A stretch of DNA of 7,853 nt from Gammaproteobacteria bacterium (GTDB taxonomy: Bacteria > Pseudomonadota > Gammaproteobacteria > SZUA-152), in contig JAUVNZ010000064.1 in the NCBI GenBank assembly GCA_030599435.1, positions 1-7,853 on the forward strand, in the 5' to 3' direction. Every line of letters starts with the position of its first letter. Position 1 is the first letter of the stretch. Under the pieces are notes generated by a model. That model saw only the letters and a program-made list of their open reading frames with translations, had not been told where the DNA came from and searched no databases. Of the stretch, positions 1 through 6,051 are shown in pieces. The position numbers were made by a program, and so were the translations under genes.

Positions 1-594
1 ACAAATTTTGTCTAGTTGGGCAATGGTTCCATCCATTGAAAATACACCGTCGGTGGTAATCAGAATGCGACGTGCTCCGCCGGCCTTTGCTTCTTTTAAT
101 TTACTCTCAAGGTCTTCCATATTGTTATTTTTATAACGGAAGCGAGCGGCTTTACATAATCGCACGCCGTCAATGATGGAAGCGTGGTTCAGCTCATCAG
201 AAATAACGGCATCATCTTTGGTTAGAATGGTTTCGAAAAGTCCGGTATTGGCATCAAAACAGGCGGCATAGAGAATGGTGTTTTCCATTCCGAGGAAATT
301 GGAGACTTTGTTTTCAAGGGTTTTGTGAATAGTTTGTGTGCCACAAATAAAACGCACAGAAGCGAGCCCAAATCCCCACTTATCATAACTATCTTTGGCG
401 GCCTGAATAACATCTGGATTATTAGCCAGGCCAAGGTAATTATTGGCGCACATGTTAACGACTTCGCTACCGTCAGCGAGAGTAATGTCATTTTTTTGTT
501 CGGAAGCAATGATGCGCTCATTTTTCCAAAGACCGGCTTCTTTTATTTCTTCTAATTCCTTTGCCAGGCTTGTTTTCGCGCTAATGAAACTCAT
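1..594 (-). CDS. kbl: 2-amino-3-ketobutyrate CoA ligase, N-terminal half (runs off the left edge)
   Basis: Kbl is a cytoplasmic PLP enzyme that splits 2-amino-3-ketobutyrate with CoA into glycine and acetyl-CoA, the second step of threonine degradation after Tdh. I translated the minus strand from the ATG at 594. It is open for 198 codons to the window edge, about half of the ~398 residues usual for the family. Visible family landmarks are [13 protein letters not shown] (48-60), [14 protein letters not shown] (81-94), the cofactor-binding CFDAN (112-116), NHASIIDG with the PLP-stacking His137 (136-143), and TDGVFSMDG (181-189). The catalytic lysine lies in the missing half. The start is supported by AAAGG six bases upstream and by the N-terminus matching E. 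coli Kbl in register. The gene lies 23 bp downstream of tdh in the same direction, so co-transcription is very likely. It belongs to the alpha-oxoamine synthase family; relatives such as BioF or HemA are less likely given the tdh neighbour. Confidence 0.95.
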   Translation of the reverse strand, partial: MSFISAKTSLAKELEEIKEAGLWKNERIIASEQKNDITLADGSEVVNMCANNYLGLANNPDVIQAAKDSYDKWGFGLASVRFICGTQTIHKTLENKVSNFLGMENTILYAACFDANTGLFETILTKDDAVISDELNHASIIDGVRLCKAARFRYKNNNMEDLESKLKEAKAGGARRILITTDGVFSMDGTIAQLDKIC

Positions 595-617
595 GTTGTA
601 CCTTTAGTTTTTAAATA

Positions 618-1655
618 TTAGTTATCTTCCCAATTGAGGATGACCTTGCCAGATTGCCCCGACCGCATGACATCAAAGCCTTTCTGGAAATCGGTGTAGT
701 GAAAACGGTGAGTGATAATTTTTTCCAGAGGCAGGCCACTTTGTACCATCATGACACCTTTATACCATGTCTCAAATATCTCACGGCCATAGATACCTTT
801 AATAAATAATCCTTTGAAAACGACTTTGGTCCAGTCGATACCCGTGCCATCCGGTAAAATACCAAGCATGGCAATACTGCCACCATTAATCATTTTTCCA
901 AGTACTTCCTTAAAGGCATCAGGCGAACCTGACATTTCGAGGCACACATCAAAACCTTCGAGAATGCCAAGGTTTCGCATAAAGTCTTCTGTGATTCCTT
1001 CCTTAGTTACATTGACAGGAACCGCTTTTGGAACAATGTTCTTTGCAAGTTTCAACCTGTAATCATTGATGTCAGAAATAACGATATTGCGTGCTCCGCA
1101 ATGGGCCGCAACCATGGCAGCCATAATACCAATTGGGCCGGCGCCAGTAATTAACACATCTTCGCCCACCATATTAAAAGAAAGAGCTGTGTGGACTGCA
1201 TTACCGTATGGGTCGAAACAGGCTAGGACATCAGTAGGAATTTTTATGTTTGGCCTAAAAACATTTTTTGCAGGAATTGATAAGTACTCCGCAAAACAAC
1301 CCGTGCGATTAACACCAATGCCAATTGTATTAGGGCAAAGGTGACGTCTACCCGCCAGGCAGTTGCGACAACGCTCGCAGACAATGTGCCCCTCACCAGA
1401 AACTACATCACCAATATTTAGCTCAGAAACATTGGCGCCCAATTCAACAATAACACCAGCAAACTCATGGCCAATAGTCATTGGTACCGGGATGGTTTTT
1501 TGTGCCCACTCGTCCCAGTTATAGATGTGCACATCAGTACCACAAATGGCTGTTTTCTGAATTTTGACCAGAACGTCGTTATTCCCAACCTCCGGAATAG
1601 GGGCGTCTTCTAGCCATAATCCTTCTTTGGCATGTTTTTTAACCAGGGCTTTCAT
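618..1655 (-). CDS. tdh: L-threonine 3-dehydrogenase (zinc, NAD-dependent)
   Basis: Tdh oxidises L-threonine to 2-amino-3-ketobutyrate using NAD+, feeding Kbl. It is a cytoplasmic medium-chain zinc dehydrogenase. From the chosen start the protein has 345 residues, against 341 in E. coli. The key residues fall at the E. coli positions: catalytic-zinc Cys38 in AICGTDVH, His63-Glu64 in GHEF, and His90 in GEGH. The structural-zinc cysteines are 93, 96, 99 and 107. The Rossmann motif GAGPIG is at 171-176, with Asp195 following the second strand as expected for NAD binding. The C-terminus [13 protein letters not shown] is typical. The reading frame is open upstream to 1727, with another ATG at 1676. 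I chose 1655 because MKALVKK matches the family N-terminus, although the Shine-Dalgarno there (AAAGA) is weak. The gene leads a tdh-kbl operon, whereas in E. coli kbl comes first. It is divergent from hemN. Confidence 0.96.
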   Translation of the reverse strand: MKALVKKHAKEGLWLEDAPIPEVGNNDVLVKIQKTAICGTDVHIYNWDEWAQKTIPVPMTIGHEFAGVIVELGANVSELNIGDVVSGEGHIVCERCRNCLAGRRHLCPNTIGIGVNRTGCFAEYLSIPAKNVFRPNIKIPTDVLACFDPYGNAVHTALSFNMVGEDVLITGAGPIGIMAAMVAAHCGARNIVISDINDYRLKLAKNIVPKAVPVNVTKEGITEDFMRNLGILEGFDVCLEMSGSPDAFKEVLGKMINGGSIAMLGILPDGTGIDWTKVVFKGLFIKGIYGREIFETWYKGVMMVQSGLPLEKIITHRFHYTDFQKGFDVMRSGQSGKVILNWEDN

Positions 1656-1727
1656 TGTCTTTATGGCATCAGTCATAGCTTCAATATTACCTAGATTCCT
1701 TGCCACGGGGTAGTGAAGAGACAACAA

Positions 1728-1736
1728 TGCTATAAT
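1728..1736 (+). promoter_or_regulatory. Extended -10 promoter for hemN
   Basis: TGCTATAAT is a perfect sigma-70 -10 hexamer (1731-1736) with the upstream TGN extension. No convincing -35 hexamer lies 16-18 bp upstream, as is common for extended -10 promoters. Transcription would start near 1743 and give a leader of about 39 nt before the hemN ATG at 1782. A good ribosome site, AGGA at 1773-1776, sits five bases before that ATG. Confidence 0.6.
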
Positions 1737-1752
1737 TCCTCATAGTTTTGTT

Positions 1753-1769
1753 TATTTATCTGATAAATA
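1753..1769. promoter_or_regulatory. 17-bp palindrome, possible operator between tdh and hemN
   Basis: TATTTATC-T-GATAAATA is an inverted repeat with two perfect 8-bp arms around a single centre base. It lies just downstream of the likely hemN start site, 12 bp before the hemN ATG and upstream of tdh. Odd-centred AT-rich palindromes of this size are typical of dimeric repressor sites. The sequence does not fit the even-centred 14-bp FNR/Anr consensus. As RNA, the one-base centre would force a smaller stem, so a protein site on DNA is the likelier reading. No cognate regulator can be named. Confidence 0.4.
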
Positions 1770-1781
1770 CAGTAGGATTTT

Positions 1782-3197
1782 ATGGATCAGCAACTGATTT
1801 TCGACCTCGATCTGATTAGCCGTTACGACAAGTCTGGCCCGCGTTATACCTCGTATCCCACGGCGGTTAAGTTCGATGAGGCTTTTGGCGAGGCCCAATA
1901 TCGGGCTTGTGCTGGGCTTACCAACCAGGAAAGTCGAGAGTTGGTTAAGCAGGGGTTGCGACCCAAGCCTTTATCTTTATATTTCCATATTCCATTTTGC
2001 GACACGGTATGTTTTTACTGTGGCTGCAGTAAAGTGGCTACCAAAGATCGCACCAAGGCACAGCCGTATCTTGATCGGGTTTACAAAGAGCTCACCATGC
2101 AGTCCGAGCTGTTTGACGAAGATCGTATTGTAGACCAATTACACTGGGGTGGCGGAACACCAACCTTTATTAGTCATGATCAAATGCGTGAGTTGATGAC
2201 TGAAACACGCAAAAATTTCCAGCTTCATGATGATGACAGGGGTGAATATTCCATCGAAATTGATCCGCGTGAAGTTACTGTGGAATCTATTGCACTTTTA
2301 CGGGAGATTGGTTTTAACCGCATGAGTCTGGGTGTACAGGATTTTGATGCTGCTGTACAAAAATCCGTGAATCGTATTCAAAGTGAAGAGGTTACCTTTG
2401 CAACCCTAACTGCGGCAAAATCAGAAGGTTTTAAGTCCGTTAGTATTGATTTGATTTACGGATTGCCTTTTCAAACAGTGGAAAGTTTTTCAAGAACGGT
2501 TGATAAGGTTATTGCTGCATCTCCAGATCGGTTGTCTGTATTTAACTATGCGCATCTACCTGAAATGTTTAAGCCACAGCGGCGTATCAGTGAAGATGAT
2601 CTCCCGTCTGCCTCAGAAAAACTGGATATTTTGCAAGATACCAACGAACGTCTTTCCAAAGCGGGTTACGTTTATATAGGCATGGACCATTTTGCCAGAC
2701 CTGATGATGAGTTGGCGGTGGCGCAACGCGAACACACCTTATATAGAAATTTCCAGGGTTATTCGACGCATGCCGACTGTGATCTGATTGGCCTGGGTAT
2801 TACCTCTATTGGCAAGGTGGGCAATACATACAGCCAGAATGTAAAAACATTAGACGAATACTATGCACTTATTGATGCTGGGAGAATAGCAGTATTTCGT
2901 GGCCTGGAACTGGATACGGATGATGTGTTACGAAGGGAAGTGATTAGCCAGATAATTTGTAACTTTTCATTGAGGCCAGCAGAAATAGAGCAACAGTTTA
3001 ATATTAATTTTAAAGAGTATTTTTCCACTGAGCTCGAAGAGCTTCGTGCGATGGCCGATGATGGTCTGCTAACTCTTGATGAAACTATGAATATCAATGT
3101 AGAACCTGCTGGGCGTTTGCTCATTCGCAACGTATGTATGGTATTTGATAAATATCTTCAACAGGCCAGTGGGCAGCGTTTTTCCAAGGTCATTTAG
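1782..3197 (+). CDS. hemN: Oxygen-independent coproporphyrinogen III oxidase
   Basis: HemN is a cytoplasmic radical-SAM enzyme that oxidatively decarboxylates two propionates of coproporphyrinogen III to give protoporphyrinogen IX, allowing heme synthesis without oxygen. The protein has 471 residues, against 457 in E. coli. The radical-SAM cluster motif is CDTVCFYC (Cys73, Cys77, Cys80), followed by Gly81-Cys82 as in true HemN. Tyr67 is in LSLYFHIPFC and GGGTP is at 124-128, contacting SAM. DPREV (161-165), GVQDF (184-188) and IDLIYGLP (222-229) follow. The segment MDHFARPDDELAVAQRE (301-317) and the C-terminal LLIRNVCMVFDKYL are diagnostic of HemN rather than of the shorter HemW-like proteins, which lack the N-terminal GPRYTSYPT (19-27). 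The start is supported by AGGA five bases upstream. The TAG stop is shared with the left end of a 205-bp repeat element, but the C-terminus FSKVI ends where E. coli HemN ends, so the protein appears complete. Confidence 0.97.
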   Translation: MDQQLIFDLDLISRYDKSGPRYTSYPTAVKFDEAFGEAQYRACAGLTNQESRELVKQGLRPKPLSLYFHIPFCDTVCFYCGCSKVATKDRTKAQPYLDRVYKELTMQSELFDEDRIVDQLHWGGGTPTFISHDQMRELMTETRKNFQLHDDDRGEYSIEIDPREVTVESIALLREIGFNRMSLGVQDFDAAVQKSVNRIQSEEVTFATLTAAKSEGFKSVSIDLIYGLPFQTVESFSRTVDKVIAASPDRLSVFNYAHLPEMFKPQRRISEDDLPSASEKLDILQDTNERLSKAGYVYIGMDHFARPDDELAVAQREHTLYRNFQGYSTHADCDLIGLGITSIGKVGNTYSQNVKTLDEYYALIDAGRIAVFRGLELDTDDVLRREVISQIICNFSLRPAEIEQQFNINFKEYFSTELEELRAMADDGLLTLDETMNINVEPAGRLLIRNVCMVFDKYLQQASGQRFSKVI

Positions 3198-3400
3198 GAA
3201 ACCCCTGATTAAGTCCCTGAAGCGGCGCTTGCTGCGTTAAAAAGAAATTCAAAATGTGGGGTCGTGAAGCGATAAACTGCGTGTAAACTGCGCTTTTGAA
3301 TTTCTTTTTGCCTCGAGCACATGGATGTGCGAGGTAGAGCAATGCAGGAGCAATTGCCGATAGCCATCATCCGCTTGATGAACTAAATCAGAGGTTTCCT
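3196..3400. mobile_element. MITE-like 205-bp element with 30-bp terminal inverted repeats
   Basis: The ends 3196-3225 and 3371-3400 are inverted copies matching without gaps at 25 of 30 positions, including the terminal AGGAAACC and the inner AAGCGG. Inside lies a perfect 16-bp inverted repeat, AAAAAGAAATTCAAAA (3239-3254) and its complement (3294-3309). It flanks a tandem TAAACTGCG (3273-3281 and 3284-3292). Further small stems are CCTC/GAGG with GCACAT/ATGTGC (3311-3334) and GCAAT/ATTGC (3339-3357). There is no coding potential and no transposase. The layout fits a non-autonomous miniature transposable element. Flanks TTTA (left) and TTTG (right) might be a decayed target duplication, but this is weak. 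Its left end supplies the last two bases of the hemN TAG stop. The 16-bp stem ends in a T run on both strands, so it could act as a terminator after hemN. Confidence 0.7.
3239..3309. repeat. Perfect 16-bp inverted repeat inside the MITE, possible terminator
   Basis: AAAAAGAAATTCAAAA at 3239-3254 pairs perfectly with TTTTGAATTTCTTTTT at 3294-3309 around a 39-nt loop. The stem is AT-rich and the 3' arm ends in five Ts, on either strand. It lies 42 bp after the hemN stop and is the only terminator candidate there, though the long loop and low-GC stem make it a poor canonical terminator. The loop carries the tandem 9-mer TAAACTGCG twice, separated by two bases. Confidence 0.45.
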
Positions 3401-3536
3401 TTGTAGCATACTTCCTAACTTCGGCCTAAATCTGTACCCTAATCTGCCGATAGTTGTAATGCCCGCTATACTAGGGTGTCGAAATAATGGGCATCTGGAT
3501 AGTTAATGAAACCACTGGCAATAAAAAGGAATAATA
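3401..3536 (+). promoter_or_regulatory. Upstream region of the LOG-family gene with a likely -10 element
   Basis: This 136-bp gap lies between the MITE and the LOG-family gene. TATACT at 3467-3472 is a good -10 hexamer, but the matching -35 position (around 3444-3449, CTGCCG) is poor. AAGGA at 3526-3530, six bases before the ATG at 3537, is a strong ribosome site. Nothing else stands out. The MITE has moved hemN and this gene apart, so the gene probably relies on its own promoter. Confidence 0.4.
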
Positions 3537-4211
3537 ATGGCGTTAATAGATGATTTTAAGGGAGATGAATCCTGGCGCATGTTCAGGATATTGAGTGAGT
3601 TTACCGAGGGGATCGATAAACTTGCGGACCTTGGTCACGCCGTATCCATTTTTGGTTCTGCAAGACTTGAAGCGGATAATGTTTATTACCAACAGGCAGT
3701 TGAAATAGCCCAAAGATTAGCAAAAAATAATTTTGATATTATTACCGGAGGTGGTCCCGGTATTATGGAGGCTGCAAATAAAGGTGCGCTTGATGAAGAA
3801 ACCAAGTCTGTGGGATTAAATATCCGTTTACCACAGGAGCAGGCGGCTAATCCTTACCAAAATATTTCTCTCGATTATCGATACTTTTTTGTACGCAAAG
3901 TGATGTTTGTAAAACATTCTATGGGTTATGTCATTATGCCAGGAGGTTTTGGTACGCTGGACGAATTTTTTGAAGCGCTCACGTTGATGCAAACAGAAAA
4001 AATATTTCCGATGCCGCTGATTTTATTTGGTGTGGAATTTTGGCATGGCCTGATTGAATGGCTAAAAGCTACCATGGTACCCAACGGAACAATTTCAGAA
4101 GATGATTTTGAGTTTATTACAGTAACAGATGATATTGATGAGGTCGTTTCCATTATGGCCAAGCATCGTGAATGGAAAGAAAGTAAAAAACACCACGAAG
4201 ATAATAATTGA
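3537..4211 (+). CDS. LOG-family (TIGR00730-type) nucleotide phosphoribohydrolase-like protein
   Basis: The 224-residue product carries both signatures of the LOG/lysine-decarboxylase-like family: GGGPGIMEAANKGA (71-84) and PGGFGTLDE (135-143). Arg120-Lys121 and Glu143 sit at the catalytic positions. Family members hydrolyse the N-glycosidic bond of nucleoside 5'-monophosphates, releasing a base and ribose 5-phosphate. Plant and some bacterial members activate cytokinins, and many bacterial ones act on purine or pyrimidine monophosphates. The older label lysine decarboxylase is a misannotation. The fold is a cytoplasmic Rossmann-like domain that usually forms dimers. An N-terminal helix of about 35 residues precedes the first strand AVSIFGSAR (35-43), and the charged C-terminal tail (211-224) looks disordered. 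The ATG has AAGGA six bases upstream. The gene is convergent with the phosphatase/kinase gene, 26 bp away, and is alone in its transcription unit here. The exact substrate cannot be told from sequence. Confidence 0.9.
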   Translation: MALIDDFKGDESWRMFRILSEFTEGIDKLADLGHAVSIFGSARLEADNVYYQQAVEIAQRLAKNNFDIITGGGPGIMEAANKGALDEETKSVGLNIRLPQEQAANPYQNISLDYRYFFVRKVMFVKHSMGYVIMPGGFGTLDEFFEALTLMQTEKIFPMPLILFGVEFWHGLIEWLKATMVPNGTISEDDFEFITVTDDIDEVVSIMAKHREWKESKKHHEDNN

Positions 4212-4237
4212 TTGACTATTTGAGCCGACTGTGAGGA
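4212..4237. other. 26-bp convergent gap without an obvious terminator
   Basis: The LOG-family gene and the phosphatase/kinase gene converge and are separated by only 26 bp. I see no GC-rich stem followed by a T run in either direction, so transcripts may overlap, or termination may lie inside the coding ends or depend on Rho. Confidence 0.5.
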
Positions 4238-5965
4238 TTAACTGAGCAGTAGATACATAAGCGCACAGTTCAATATTACCAGGGCAATTGCTAAACCCCG
4301 CCAGAAGGCAATTGGGTTTTGTTCCAAAAGAGGGCGGCGGGCATCGGCCATAAAATCCGTATTAGGGTGTGTTAAATCATGAATAAATTCTGACAACAGG
4401 CTATATCGTTGTTCAGGGTCTGGATGAACGGCTTTCCGTAACGTACGATCCATCCATGTTGGTATCATGGGATTGTGTTGAGTGCTGATTTGGTAGTAAA
4501 GATTTCTGGGTCTCCGGCCAATATCTACCTTCTCCAGTGCAGAATTATAGGGCAGCTTACCGGTAAGTAACTCATAAGCGATGGTGCCAAGTGAAAAAAT
4601 ATCCGAACGATTACTGCCGGGCTGACCTAGAAGGTATTCTGGTGCAGTGTAGTTTACTGTGCCTAACAGGTTAAGTCGTTCGATAGGCGTAGTGATTTCT
4701 GCAATACCCGCTATTTTTGTTGATCCAAAATCTATCACCGTTACCTTGCCGGTGGCATCAATCATAATATTTTCTGGTTTAATGTCCTGATGTAGCATTT
4801 CCAGGCGATGGAATGCGCGTAATCCAGTTGCGATTTGTTCTATGATCAGACGCACTTCTTTTATATCTGGACGGGAATGAAAATTCATCCAATCCCGTAG
4901 GGTTTGGCCGTCGATGTATTCGGTAACGTAATAAAGGAATTGTCGTGGTCTTGTTTGTTTGCATATTTTCAAAACCCGGGAGTTGTGAATTCGTTTACCG
5001 ATCCATTCCTCACGAATAAAATTTTCAATATAGGTGGGTTCATCCTCATAATTCACCGAAGGTGTTTTAATCACAACGGCTTCGCCTGTATCAGTATCTA
5101 TAGCTTTGTATACTTGCGTGCGTTTACTGGCGTGGATTTCACGTTCAATACGATAGCCATCTAAAATCATTCCAGGTTCGAGATCAGGTGGGAAGGGAAG
5201 ACGAGTTAGTTCATTAAATGCCTCGTTAGCGCTTTGTACTGGCAAAGCATCAATACGTAAAACCTGGCAGGTTATATTGTCTGTGCTGCCTTTTTCAAGA
5301 GAATATTGAACAACCTCTTTGGCGGCTTTATCAAGATCTTCGTTTTTTGAAATTATATCTGATATTTCATGATCAGAAATAAAATCGTGAACACCATCTG
5401 TTGTTAATACATACATCCCACCATTTTCGAGTTCAATTTTTCGATAATCAATTTCTAGATGTACGTCAATTCCCATAGCGCGGCTTAGATAATTATTATC
5501 TGAAACTGTACGTCGGTGGTCTGTCGTTAGACACTCAAGAGAATTCTTTTGCAAATGGTATATTCGAGTGTCTCCCACATGAAATATATGTCCGGTGGTA
5601 GATTTTAAAACCAGGGCAGTAAAAGTGGTAATCATTCCCCGAGTAATGTTATTAGTAGGGGCGCTATTCTGCTGACCTTTACTGTATAACCAACTATTGA
5701 TAGCGGTTAATATTTTGTGAGCGGAAGTTTTAACTGTCCAGGAATCTGGTGTCGAATAATAATCTGAAAGAAAGCTGGCGACGCAGGTCTCAGCAGCTTC
5801 GCGACCAGAAAGGCTGCTGCTGACGCCATCAGCAATGGCAATGGCTATACCTTTATTACTCAGCTGTGGTTCCTCGGGCATCATTGCGCCGTAGAAGTCC
5901 TGATTCTCTTCTTTAAGGCCTTGTTCAGAATACTGGCCAATCGTTATGCTGAGTTTTTCGGACAT
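4238..5965 (-). CDS. Fused PP2C-type phosphatase and Ser/Thr protein kinase with C-terminal membrane anchor
   Basis: The 575-residue protein joins opposing activities. Residues 1-240 form a PP2C phosphatase: EENQD (19-23), ADGVSSS (45-51) with metal ligand Asp46, GDTRIY (131-136), SRAMG (161-165), TTDGVHDF (188-195) with Asp190, and STDN (227-230) with Asp229. Residues about 270-530 form a Hanks-type kinase. It has the ATP lysine in VVIK (Lys300), HQDIKPEN (392-399) with catalytic Asp394, DFG (412-414), APE (441-443), and the F-helix SDIFSLG (454-460). HQD replaces the usual HRD, and the glycine-rich loop is replaced by IHASKRTQVYKA, with no glycine. Residues 554-574 are one hydrophobic helix, so both domains should face the cytoplasm from a C-terminal anchor. 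The gene lies 86 bp after the nitrate transporter gene. As I recall, similar fusions sit in nitrate-assimilation loci of Pseudomonas (PA1782 beside nasA). Control of nitrate uptake or reduction is inferred; the targets are unknown. The ribosome site is weak and A-rich. Confidence 0.93.
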   Translation of the reverse strand: MSEKLSITIGQYSEQGLKEENQDFYGAMMPEEPQLSNKGIAIAIADGVSSSLSGREAAETCVASFLSDYYSTPDSWTVKTSAHKILTAINSWLYSKGQQNSAPTNNITRGMITTFTALVLKSTTGHIFHVGDTRIYHLQKNSLECLTTDHRRTVSDNNYLSRAMGIDVHLEIDYRKIELENGGMYVLTTDGVHDFISDHEISDIISKNEDLDKAAKEVVQYSLEKGSTDNITCQVLRIDALPVQSANEAFNELTRLPFPPDLEPGMILDGYRIEREIHASKRTQVYKAIDTDTGEAVVIKTPSVNYEDEPTYIENFIREEWIGKRIHNSRVLKICKQTRPRQFLYYVTEYIDGQTLRDWMNFHSRPDIKEVRLIIEQIATGLRAFHRLEMLHQDIKPENIMIDATGKVTVIDFGSTKIAGIAEITTPIERLNLLGTVNYTAPEYLLGQPGSNRSDIFSLGTIAYELLTGKLPYNSALEKVDIGRRPRNLYYQISTQHNPMIPTWMDRTLRKAVHPDPEQRYSLLSEFIHDLTHPNTDFMADARRPLLEQNPIAFWRGLAIALVILNCALMYLLLS

Positions 5966-6051
5966 ACTTTTCTTTTAACCGAGTGATAACCGATAAATAG
6001 TCTTTGTTTACTCTATCACGCTTTATTATGACTCTTTATTAAGAGAAGGGG
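5966..6051 (-). other. 86-bp spacer between transporter and phosphatase/kinase genes
   Basis: The spacer holds a short perfect stem, CTCTT (6032-6036) with AAGAG (6041-6045) around a 4-nt loop, and a wider inverted pair GTGATA (5983-5988) and TATCAC (6014-6019). Neither is followed by a T run in the minus direction, so I see no terminator. No clear sigma-70 or sigma-54 promoter is visible. Read-through from the transporter promoter is the simplest reading. The small stem could be an mRNA processing or stability element. Confidence 0.4.

Larger units (their letters stand above)
1656..1781. promoter_or_regulatory. Divergent tdh/hemN control region
   Basis: These 126 bp separate the divergent tdh and hemN starts and must hold both promoters. 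For hemN an extended -10 element and an overlapping downstream palindrome are listed separately. On the tdh side I see no good -35/-10 pair. The best is TTTATC, 17 bp, TATGAG on the minus strand, starting inside the palindrome, and it is weak. No FNR/Anr box (TTGAT-N4-ATCAA) is present, although hemN is often under such control in gammaproteobacteria. Confidence 0.6.

Noticed and set aside
814..1344. Plus-strand open frames inside tdh
   Set aside because: They lie antisense to a well-conserved gene and have no recognisable domains or ribosome sites; they are shadows.
1656..1727. 24-residue N-terminal extension of Tdh
   Set aside because: The frame is open, but the extension has no counterpart in the family and MKAL at 1655 matches the usual N-terminus.
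1656..1781. FNR/Anr box upstream of hemN
   Set aside because: No TTGAT-N4-ATCAA sequence fits. The palindrome present is odd-centred with different half sites.
3198..3536. Small gene or structured ncRNA in the hemN–LOG gap
   Set aside because: The inverted ends and internal palindromes are better explained by a MITE, and no coding frame with a ribosome site is seen there.
3537..4211. Lysine decarboxylase
   Set aside because: This is an old misannotation of the PGGxGTxxE family; the protein has no PLP-dependent decarboxylase features.
4779..5164. Short open frames within the kinase region on both strands
   Set aside because: They are alternative frames of a gene whose catalytic motifs are intact in the main frame.
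6032..6045. Intrinsic terminator between nasA and the phosphatase/kinase gene
   Set aside because: The stem has only five base pairs and no T run follows it in either direction.
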